A model generated the notes under the pieces. It worked only from the letters and a program-made list of their open reading frames with translations. It was not told where the DNA came from and ran no database searches. The position numbers and the translations under genes were made by a program. Below are positions 23,901-35,900 of a DNA stretch of 64,000 bases, one piece after another (position 1 is the stretch's first letter; each line of letters opens with the position of its first letter). Source of the DNA: Henricia sp. BOLD:AAB3569 (lineage: Eukaryota; Echinodermata; Asteroidea; Spinulosida; Echinasteridae); the NCBI GenBank assembly GCA_037783545.1, contig JBBELK010000550.1:186001-250000 (forward strand), given 5' to 3'.

Positions 23901-26900
23901 TGCCCCTTTAACGCACTCCCTAACTCCTGCGTACAGTGGCCCTGTTGAAAAAGGCCCCATTTCGCGGTGGGACTAGCGACAGAAATCTTGTCGCCTCTGC
24001 TGGACCAATCAGGACGCTTGTTAGTGCATTGCAGCATGATTGCAGGCATTCAAATGTAACGCGCGCAGATTGTAAACACCGTGCATGCATGTGATACATG
24101 TACTCGGTAATGCTGGCCGTTGTCCGCGTCGACGATTGGCTGCTATTTAAAGCATACTGGGGAATCCGTTCCATTACATTCGTCAGCATGCATCCCTGTT
24201 ATTAATTTGAAAAACTGCGGAGTAAATTAAGATTGTCGTTCGAAAGTTTGGTAGGAATGGGACAGTCATGAGGAACGGAACCCAATACAATTTCTGGAAA
24301 GTATAGAAATCGTTTCTTTTCGGCATAACATGACCGAATTGATTAAATTACATCAAAATGACTCGGGCGTGAGTTGGCTCAAGACAACAGCCGGCTCACT
24401 CCACAGATTTGCGTGTGTTTCCTCAGGGTATTGTTACGTCGCTTTGCAGAGTGGAAATTCCCTGATATCTCAGGATGCATGTTTTTGGCTCTGTCGGGAA
24501 GGGGAACTAAACTTGTGGAGTTTGACCCCAAAAAATTGCCGAAAAACGTAGAGTAATTAAAAACAAAATAAAAAGGCATTATGCATGATTGATATTAATT
24601 GTTGTTCATTTTAAAAATTGGTGGGTTTCAAAAATAAAAAAATAGAAGCAGGTACCATTGTACTGTTTATGCCCACAGGCTTCAAGGAAAAACGTCAAAG
24701 CGCTGCTTGTTTATCACAAAACAGCCGTCGTCACAGTGTAGCTTTTTTTAAATTCCAAATTGTACATGAAACAATTATATTAACTTGGTCTGTACACAAT
24801 CAGCAGCCGATTTCACGAAACAGTACGTAACGTGCGCCATATAAATTAACGGTTATGCACACAACTTATGCCGTAAAATTATGGCGTAGCTATTTCTGCG
24901 CAACATTAAGTTTTCCACTTTAGCACTTTTAATTCCTAGGACGAGGTTGATTCCAAGTTTTATCAACGACTATTTAAAGTTTACATTTTGAACATGCATA
25001 AAACGTACGTCATTGTTTTCCCATGTTACGCGCGGTGTCATTCACGGCGCGCGTCGGTTTGTCATCGCTCACTCACTGCACTCACTATGTCGCAGATTTC
25101 ACTGAAAAAGCCGTTATACTGTTTTAATACTGTATTTAAGCCCATGGTAATTAATCATAATCTGAGGTTCACATTGGGAAATGAGATTTGTTCCAATTCA
25201 CAAATTACGCCACATAGGCCTATGGCTCTTATACAAGGCGTCGAGTTATACGCTATCTAAATATGGCTACTAACTTTCGTGAAACACAGTATCTTGGCAT
25301 AAGTTGACTCTCGCCCGGCACTTCAAGTTTCGTAAAATTGGCTACATGTTCACCGTTAGCTATTTAAAAAACTCACTTCATTTTGTCCATCTCCGATTTC
25401 TTCTTATTGGCCCGCAATGACATGAAGATGTAGATCAGTCGAATCAGTATTGCAGTGTTTATCTGAAAACACGAGTAAAATGATTTTTTCTTCTTTCCAT
25501 TGACTGATGAAGACTCACAGACTAGCAGTCTAAACATTCTGGTCCAAATTTTTGACCACACCGAGAGACAACAGAATAACTATGTATTTTGTTTTTCCCC
25601 TGACAGCTATCTACAAGACGAATAGCCTGTTTTAAAGCCCTGCTTTATGTGATTGTTATTAAATACTTCTTCGGGAGGGGGAGGGGGAGGGGGAGGGGGG
25701 AGGGGGAGGGGGAGGGGGAGGGGGAGGGGGAGGGGGAGGGGGAGGGGGAGGGGGAGGGGGAGGGGGAGGGGGAGGGGGAGGGGGAGGGGGAGGGGGAGGG
25801 GGAGGGGGAGGGGGAGGGGGAGGGGGAGGATGTGAGGGGCTTGCAACCCTTCCCTCGAGGGGCCCGGGGGGACCAAACTATTAATGAAGAAATAAATATT
25901 GCATTAGAAAACCGCCCCCCCCCCCCCTCCCCCCCACCCCCAAACCCCCTCCCCCACCCCCAACCTCCCCCCCAAACCCCCAGCAGGGCGTGGTTTCGGC
26001 ACACAGTAGTAGTCACAACCCCACTCTTAACCAAAAGCCAGATCCGCCCCTGGATATTGAAAAAACAATTAATTAAAACTTTAGCAGCTGAAAAGCTAGA
26101 ATAAAACTAGAATATTGGTAAACTAGCATGCATAAATTATATAGCTATAGATGCAGCAATGCTTCAGAAAAACAATTAAAATCCAATAAATAAATGTCAA
26201 AAATGGGAATGCACGCTTATTTTAAACAAACAAATCACCTTCACTCGTTAATTTTCTGCAGAAAAGTATAGCATTTTGGACAGAAAAGAATTCACGTGGT
26301 GATTGCTATTACTATCAAAATGTTGATCAAAGTCAACTTGTCAACTAATGAAGAAAAAATGGGTCACTGCAAACGATATACATTGGACCAAATGAAAACT
26401 AACATGTTTTTAAATAAGAAACAACACCTTCAAACAATTTGGACATCATCGGGAAAATATAACCTTTACGACTTAATGAACCTGAAACTTCTATAAATCG
26501 GCAAAAGTATAAAGGAAAGAGGTTGTGATTTGCTATAGCCTTGATGGGCGTTTTCGCTTTCGTTTTCGGGGGAATTTTCCTTTTTTTCCCCCGACTTGGC
26601 GCTATACTTACGAGAATGATTACAATCACGGGTGTCAAAAACGCCCAAACAAATCCGTCAGCGTAAGACAGCCAACAGCTAGAGGGAAAGTTTAAAAGAA
26701 AGAACTACAGTAAACAGCCGTAGAACACAACAAGTTTGTCCTCGTCCAAAAACTACAAATGTCCCTCAAGTGAACGAAAAATCGAACGCATCGCCCTTAA
26801 TGGGTTTGATGAAACTTCGTAAGCACGCAACGTAAATAGTTGCGATTGATCGTAGCGCTATAATCTATCGCAATATCCACCATGAAATCCACCATGATGT

Positions 26901-29900
26901 TACATGTTATTTTGTACATGTATGTCAGCACGATTCAGAGGTACTTGTACATAATATTAAAGGTCTTTACAATTGTGTAGCATATGAAATAATCTACCTG
27001 AGAAACATTTACCATGTTAACGCGGTGCATATGCTTTTCATGGGAAAAACCATGACTCGGGCATAATATAATAGTCAATATAAATCAATTAAATGTCTTT
27101 TTAGTGAAACCAGTACCCGTGGAATAATCAAACCTGCGACAATACATGTAGGCCTACTCTTTGTGCAAATACAGTGGATCACTAAATACATGTATATCAT
27201 ACGAGGAAGTGTTGTTGCGTGATCAACCTCGTTGTTTCGCCAACATGGCGACTTCGTGCAAGAAGGGAAAATAAAATAAAATAAAATAGAATAAAATAAA
27301 AAAATAATAATGTACAGACGTAGTTTCTTACTTTGGGTTGCTCCTGTATCCGTCGACGTTGGCAGCCAATGATATCACGACAATAAATACTGGAAAACCT
27401 TCATCCAATGAAACAAGAACAAAGCTTTATTTTAATTGAAAAGGTAATAATTTTAATTTCATAAAAAAACTCAAGAGAAAAAACTATCACTTGCACTTCA
27501 TGTAAGAATTAGTGGGCAAAAATGATGAAGATTACCATTGCGGGAAAATAATTTGTAAAGAATTTGACCAAAAACAAAATTTGCGTTACGAAAAAATTGC
27601 AGCGGACAGCACGATCTTATATGCATAATCGTCGTGCGGGCTATAGCCAGCTGTTTGCGTCGCGCATACAAGCTTTCGATTATACCAAAAACACCTGTTC
27701 ACGACCATTGTGTCCGCCTGGACCATTGTGTCCGCAGATGGTTTTTCGGACACAGTGGTGCGGACATAATGAGTTTTCGGACACAATAGTGCGGACATAA
27801 TGGGATTTCGGACACAATGGTACAGATATAATGGTTTTTAGGACACAATGGTGCGGACATAATGGTTTTTCGGACACAATGGTGCGGACATAATGGTTCA
27901 AGGGGACACAATGGTGTGGACACAATGGTCCAAGCGGACATAATAGTGAGGACATAATGGTTCCAGCGGACACAATAGTGCGGACATAATGGGATTTCGG
28001 ACACAATGGTACAGATATAATGGTTTTTAGGACACAATGGTGCGGACATAATGGTTTTTCGGACACAATGGTGCGGACATAATGGTTCAAGCGGACACAA
28101 TGGTCCAAGCGGACATAATGGTTCAAGCGGACACAATGGTCCAAGCGGACATAATGGTTTTTAGGACACAATGGTGCGGACATAATGGGATTTCGGACAC
28201 AATGGTACAGATATAATGGTTTTTAGGACACAATGGTGCGGACATAATGGTTTTTCGGACACAATGGTGCGGACATAATGGTCCAAGCGGACATAATGGT
28301 GAGGACATAATGGTTCCAGCGGACACAATGGTGAGGACATAATGGTTCAAGCGGACATAATGGTGAGGACATAATGGTTCCAGCGGACACAATGGTGAGG
28401 ACATAATGGTCCAAGCGGACATAATGGTGAGGACATAATGGTTCCAGCGGACACAATGGTGCGGACATAATGGTTCCAGCGGACACAATGGTGAGGACAT
28501 AATGGTCCAAGCGGACATAATGGTGCGGACATAATGGTTCCAGCGGACACAATGGTGCGGACACAATGGTTCCAGCGGACACAATGGTGCGGACATAATG
28601 GTTCAAGGGGACACAATGGTGTGGACACAATGGTCCAAGCGGACATAATGGTGAGGACATAATGGTTCCAGCGGACACAATGGTGTGGACACAATGGTTC
28701 CAGCGGACACAATGGTGAGGACATAATGGTTCCAGCGGACACAATGGTGTGGACACAATGGTTCCAGCGGACACAATGGTGAGGACATAATGGTGAGGAC
28801 ATAATGGTTCCAGCGGACACAATGGTGAGGACATAATGGTTCCAGCGGACACAATGGTGCGGACATAATGGGCCCAAACCATCTGCGGACACAATTGTCC
28901 AAGCGGACACAATGGTGAGGACATAATGGTTCCAGCGGACACAATGGTGCGGACATAATGGTTCAAGGGGACACAATGGTGCGGACATAATGGTTCAAGC
29001 GGACACAATGGTGCGGACATAATGGTGAGGACATAATGGTTCCAGCGGACACAATGGTGCGGACATAATGGGCCCAAACCATCTGCGGACACAATTGTCC
29101 AAGCGGACACAATGGTTCTGAACAGACGCCCTAGCTCACCCCAGCCTACAGCAAACCACACAAACATCCGAATTTTCCGCTGGAAAGTTGGCGTTGACTT
29201 GATCAGCAGGAAGACGCCTTCTAGCGCCATCCATGTGAAAGCAGCAAGCAAGAAGTAATGCAGAATTATGGCTACCGCCGAACAGCCATCCTGTAAACGT
29301 AGCATGACAAAATAATTACATGGTATTACATTTTTGATAACCGAAGTGTTGTCTATTTTTTTTAAAATGGACGTTACTTCTGTATTTCGTTTTGCGCTAT
29401 TTGTACACGGGTATTTCCATAAAAACAGGAGCCAAGTGTGACATTTTGATGCATTTGTAAAAATGCCTTTTAAAGTTAAAACTGTTTAAAGAAATTTCTG
29501 TGCAATTTCTAAATAATGTAGAATATTTAAAATAATTCACAAACGGTTAAACATGTCTTGGTAGCATAGTCTTAAAAATATTCAAGAAAATTATTTCACG
29601 ACGTAATGGGGGACTCCAAGGCATTTTTCAACTCTTGCGATTACATTTCAAGTCTTTTTGACCAGTTTCTTTCTGGAAAAAGGTATAGTTGCTGATTTTA
29701 CCCAGCTTTAGAACCCTTGACTTTATCAATTCAAATTACATTATGAGCTCATTTTGTTCCATTTTGAGCGAAAGTTTCAAAATGTGACACTTGCATTTAG
29801 AAGATAGCACTAGTTTATTGAATCGTTCTCGTTACGTTTTGGGTATTATCAACACATAAAGGAGTTGTTCGATTCACGAGGTCATATATTCTTTATATGC

Positions 29901-32900
29901 CGAGGGTAATCGTTCTCTGAAGTCCGGTAATTATATTTAAAAAAACATCAAGTGTCACGACGTAAGGGGGACACTGTGTCCCGTTTTCATGGAATGACCC
30001 ATCGTTTTAGAGCTGTGTATAGGTTTAGCTGGACGGTTATTTATATACCACATCCAACAGCGGAGGGACCGCCAATTACAGGAAGGGGAGCAAGTGTGGT
30101 TGACGGTGCCTTGCTCGAGGGCACAGGTGCCACAACCCGTCACGGCCAGGAATCGAACCTACATTCTAGTACTATAGCACAGGAACTTAAGTTCGACGCA
30201 CTATACCGCTCAGCCATAACACCCCACAAAATTCAGTTAATTAACTTTTTTCCTTGGCTTTAGCAATGGACATATCAAATTACCAGCGAAGGTTTAGATC
30301 CAGTTACCCCAGTAACCTACGTCACACCTTAGTAGTCTATACTGGGTACTGAAAGCGAGTCTCTCTAGTTAATTGTCCAAAATTATTTGGACAAATAATA
30401 ACCGTGTTGTGTTACGAACAAAAGAGGGGAAGATGGAGCAGTCCATTGTCAATGTAGGTCTATGTCAGCCATAAATAGTGTGCGACCTTTCCCATCAACA
30501 GTTTGCATTTTACACAAATTATTCAGGAGACACGACTAGACTCCCATTACACGTACCGTAAATAAAGTTTATTGTAAAACTACAAGGGTGTGTTCGTTTA
30601 GCTTGCCCAGGTCGCCCAAAGTCAGCCCCACGCCATGACATTATACTCCCGTGTTCGAGTAGCCTAGCTAGTACTGGTGTTTCGCCCAAAAGCACTCACA
30701 GCGACCAGGGGGAAGCTAAGAGAACGCACCATAACAATCAATCTTTTACACTTACGTCAACTGCATAACCCGTAAAGAGGAATACCAGGTGACTTGCCAT
30801 TAATGCGAATGCCAAGTTTGCATGAATCACAGTCCGCAGGCTTCTCATTCTAAATATTGGACACAAACATAGCAATGCAAACAAGGTGTGTTTTCTTTTC
30901 GCGATCATAACTACAAACATGTTTCTGTCGTAATTCAACCAATGAACGGTTTCAGTTGTGGACGACCAAAACTGACCATTGGTTAAATATGGTATTGTGT
31001 CAAAACTTGATTCTGGTTGTGATGGCGAAAACAGGCCCCATGCAAAGGTGGAAGTAGAATGTTTAAAAAAAGAAAGGTCTAAAATACTTCGACAATCTCT
31101 GTTGTGTTCCTTAGTTGTACATTTTCTTGACATGCAAAGACTTTTTTAAATAGGTGTATTCTGCCCGGATTAAACAAACAATTAGGTGATCGGGCTGTTT
31201 CCGATCACCTATTACTATTGTACGATTTCTTTGTCTTTTTTAGGTGATCGGAACCCATTCCGATCACCTATTACTATTGTACGATTTCTTTGTCTTTTTT
31301 TTAGGTGATCGGGCTGATCCCGATCACCTATTGATATTGTACGATTTCTTTGTCTTTTTTTTGGCTTTTTCGCTTTGAGCGAAAAAGCCTTTGTTTTCGT
31401 TCTGATTTTTTGTTTTCTGCACAGTTTGCACAGTCTGCACAGTTTGCACAGTTTGCACAGTTTGCACAGTTTGCACAGTTTGCACAGTTTGCACAGTTTG
31501 CACAGTTTGCACAGTCTGCACAGTCTGCACAGTCTGCACAGTCTGCACAGTTTGCACAGTCTGCACAGTCTGCACAGTCTGCACAGTTTGCACAGTTTGC
31601 ACAGTTTGCACAGTTTGCACAGTTTGCACAGTGTGCACAGTTTGCACAGTTAAAAAAAGAAAGGTCTAAAATACTTCGACAATCTCTGTTGTGTTCCTCA
31701 GTTGTACATTTTCTTGACATGCAAAGACTTTTTTTAAATAGGTGTATTCTGCCCGGATTAAACAAACAATTAGGTGATCGGGCTGTTTCCGATCACCTAT
31801 TACTATTGTACGATTTCTTTGTCTTTTTTAGGTGATGGGAACTCATTCCGATCACCTATTACTATTGTACGATTTATTTGTCTTTTTTTTAGGTGATCGG
31901 GCTGATCCCGATCACCTATTGATATTGTACGATTTATTTGTCTTTTTTTTTGGCTTTTTCGCTTTGAGCGAAAAAGCCTTTATTTTCGTTCTGATTTTTT
32001 GTTTTCTGCACAGTTTGCACAGTCTGCACAGTTTGCACAGTCTGCACAGTTTGCACAGTTTGCACAGTTTGCACAGTTTGCACAGTTAAAAAAAGAAAGG
32101 TCTAAAATACTTCGACAATCTCTGTTGTGTTCCTTAGTTGTACATTTTCTTGACATGCAAAGACTTTTTTTAAATAGGTGTATTCTGCCCGGATTAAACA
32201 AACAATTAGGTGATCGGGCTGTTTCCGATCACCTATTACTATTGTACGATTTCTTTGTCTTTTTTAGGTGATCGGAACTCATTCCGATCACCTAATACTA
32301 TTGTACGATTTCTTTGTCTTTTTTTAGGTGATCGGGCTGATCCCGATCACCTATTGATATTGTACGATTTCTTTGTCTTTTTTTTGGCTTTTTCGCTTTG
32401 AGCGAAAAAGCCTTTGTTTTCGTTCTGATTTTTTGTTTTCTGCACAGTCTGCACAGTCTGCACAGTCTGCACAGTCTGCACAGTCTGCACAGTCTGCACA
32501 GTCTGCACAGTCTGCACAGTCTGCACAGTCTGCACAGTCTGCACAGTCTGCACAGTCTGCACAGTCTGCACAGTCTGCACAGTCTGCACAGTCTGCACAG
32601 TCTGCACAGTCTGCACAGTCTGCACAGTCTGCACAGTCTGCACAGTCTGCACAGTCTGCACAGTCTGCACAGTCTGCACAGTCTGCACAGTCTGCACAGT
32701 CTGCACAGTCTGCACAGTCTGCACAGTCTGCACAGTCTGCACAGTCTGCACAGTCTGCACAGTCTGCACAGTCTGCACAGTCTGCACAGTCTGCACAGTC
32801 TGCACAGTCTGCACAGTCTGAACAGTTTGCACAGTTATCAATTCTTACTCTCAGATTGACTGGTTTTTTTTCATCAAAAGGTGCGGGAAAAATGTGCGTT

Positions 32901-35900
32901 TATTTTGTTGCTAGGTATAGAAATGCTAAAAACGAGAAATATATGCCGTATAACTTCACAGGGCCGTATACACAATTCATGCAGAAGGTAATTTGAACGC
33001 AGCCTTTCTTACCGACAGACAGCATACGCTAGAAGTGTTACTGCGAGGCACACGATGGACAAAGTTAGACCAATCTTGGTCAGTATTTCTAGAGCAAGTT
33101 TGTCAGTTTCACCCAATGGTATCTGTCGAGATAAAACACAAAATAGATACGTTTTCGACACACGGCCCTAGTATCACAAGTTTATTGTAGCCCAATGTTG
33201 TCAACATACCATTATCACCACTGAGCCCAAATGTATAAAACTTAAAGGGCCATGAAATGGTATTTTTACCGATGAAATTTATGCTCTGGAACTGCTCCAT
33301 TCATTTACAATTATAAAAAAGTTGGAGTTGTTTTAGGGGTTAAAATACATTTTAGGGGTTAATTTACATATTGAGCGAGGTTGTGATGTCACATTAGGCA
33401 AACACAGGAAAATCTCATTCAACTGTGCACAAAAGATTTCAGTATTTTCTCCAACTTGCTGAAACCTTTATAACCCATGACTGTTTGGGTTTGTTTTACA
33501 TCTTGTACGCTGTAAGCCATGTGAAAACCAAGGTTGGAAACTGCAGCAATTTTCCATAATTTCAGTTTGATGTTTTTTCTTTGCTTTTCTGCTTTGTGTT
33601 CCTAAAGTGACATGCCCCAAAAAGCGCCCCTTTTCTGTGAGTTTCTGTAAAGACATTTTCAAAAATGTCACCTTTTATTCATGGGGCATCAAAATGAACG
33701 GTGGTATTGTCTTTCTAAACAAGTAATCCTTCATGTGCGTATAAAGTTCCCCACCATTTCAGGCCCTTTAAGCGAAATTTGTGCTGAGCATACCACGATA
33801 ATTTGCTTCAGCATGCACCATTTACGGTTACGCTTAGCAAATTGGTAAAACGCACAAGTTAAAAATTGGACCCAGCACCCAATTTCACGAAGCGCTACCA
33901 TACGTCGTATTAGTCGTGGCTTAATTTGCGATGTCACACACGTCGCAACTTGTGAGATGCAGGCGACGCCGAAGATAATATTTTGCTATCTTTGCGCGTT
34001 GTTCTCGACGGCCATTTGCTTGTAATAAATACATAAAACAGTCGTAAAATAGGCTCGTACAACAACTTTATTTACGCTATTAAATCTCCAAATTAACGCA
34101 TTGCCCTTGCGGCTGTTTCATGGAATGGCTCACAAGACGCGTTGCACACAACGGTGACGTGTCCGTCGTATAATCGCATCGCGTCCTAACTTTCATGAAA
34201 TCGGGTACAAGTCCCGGAATTCAGGTTGATATTTTGCAGAAACCATTAAAATTTTCATCCACGTGATTAAAGTCTGTTGGCATACCTCGTCAGTCTGAAA
34301 CAGTATAGCGAAATGGGTGAGATGGTTGCAGCTACACTGCACATCTGTTGCGGTTTGGAATTGGATAGTACATCCGCTGGTCGACCAAACACTGCGAGAA
34401 AACAAAAACGATTGCCCATTTTGAAATGCATTATCATAAAAACCGACTTCGAAGTTCGTAGGAAGGTCACTATACCAGGAATATAGTTCTACAACACTCA
34501 TTAGATTTACCTCAATGGGAATTTTGAAGTGCCTGACTGATTGGATTTACTATTTAGGCCTCTATGTTTTTTTTCACTCTTACTTAATTTTAAGCTAATT
34601 TTTAGTCAAATCAAATATCTGGTGGATTATATAATATTTTATACGATTAATGTTAGTAGCAAAATAAATAAATTGAATTGGAAAAAAATACTGATTAAAG
34701 ACGCAGGATAGTCAATACAACACGAACAAATTCGTGCTCCATACCTTGCCCGAGTAGGGCAGCTTCGCTTACAATCCCAGAGGATGGAGGCTTATTATTT
34801 TTAAGCGAGCCTCTCCACTGTTTATCGTTGCTAGGCTAATCGAATCACGCGCGCGCTGGGTTGTGTGTTGTATCGCTTGTACCAAAGAGTTCCCATATAC
34901 GGTCAATTCATATCTGTAATGTAATGTGATTATGTGAATATAGTTAAAACTAAATGTCATGAATTTACAAAGGGTGTGTTTTCTGTGATAAATATTTGAT
35001 TTCGAAAAGATACACACCCTATTTGCAGAATGGACGAGGCTTTTAGCCTGCACAATGACCCGTAAGAGCGGCTGCCAGGGCAAGGTATAGAGCGCGGTGA
35101 AATTCGTGGCACGAATTTGTCTGTCCCGCATTGACGAGCCCCCGTCTTTAAGATTTTTAAAAGAGGACAACTTTGAGTTATTCACTTACTCCGTTTCCTG
35201 ATCCAAAAAGCTGCATATTGGTTCCAAAATTTCGGGGTCGTGCTGAAAGGACACCGTCAAAATAGAAAGGTCAAATATATTTCACACACCTCCGCCCCAA
35301 CTGCACGTAAACATAATGGAAGTAAAACGTGAGCGTGAACCAGTGACCATAGCAACGGTCCTGTGACCCCGATGTGACGTCAGGACTCTGCCAGCGAATT
35401 GGTGATTTTGAGAAAACTGCTTTTATCTTTGGGAGAGTGTAAAATATATCTGTTGAATAGTAGATAAAACATTCCATTTTTTTAAAACTCACCGAATCGA
35501 TCGGGAAATCAAGTAGCACCGGCTCCTCTGTGAATTGTTCAAAAGGATGTCCGTTTTCGTCAGTGGCATCAACGTCTAGAATGTCGCTCCCGAATCCATA
35601 AATCTGTTTGCCTTTCAGAAGCTCCCTCAGATCGGGCGTCCGCAGCCATCGGTTTATTTTTCGCAAGCTCACCGTTACTTGGTACAGACAAAAGAAAACG
35701 CTAACATCTATTTTGTTTACTTGACCCAGTATGTTTTTATTTATTTCATATATAGTTTTATGGGACTTCATCTCGCAGCCTGTTACAGCTTAATTGCGTG
35801 AACATAAAGTGTCTCCCACCTAATCAGTGGGTGGCGCCATTGGCAGCCGACATCCACATAATTATCTTACTATACTCCACGAAGAAGTGTTCTGGGATTG

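Larger units (their letters stand above)
22357..33122 (-). other. Adhesion GPCR exons 7-14: seven-transmembrane domain
   Basis: TM1 lies in 33122-33013 (LEILTKIGLTLSIVCLAVTL). TM2 lies in 30849-30756 (SLRTVIHANLAFALMASHLV). TM3 and the start of TM4 lie in 29290-29140, and TM4 continues in 27389-27332 (VFIVVISLAANVDGY). Loop 2 and TM5 are in 26678-26612 (NCWLSYADGFVWAFLTPVIV) and 25462-25377. TM6 is in 23509-23383 and TM7 in 23509-22357. The disulphide pair C (DGCSAV, TM3) and C (NCWL, loop 2) is present. TM6 keeps Pro, Gly and Trp. One helix per exon with mixed phases is usual for this family. Confidence 0.93.

Noticed and set aside
25605-26104. Frames rich in Gly/Arg, Gly/Glu or Pro/Leu
   Set aside because: Translations of the (GGGGGA)n array and the nearby C-rich stretch.
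31324-32996. Frames encoding QTVQTV, SLHSLH, SAQSAQ and NCANCA
   Set aside because: All are translations of the 9-bp TTTGCACAG/TCTGCACAG arrays, in an intron of the GPCR.
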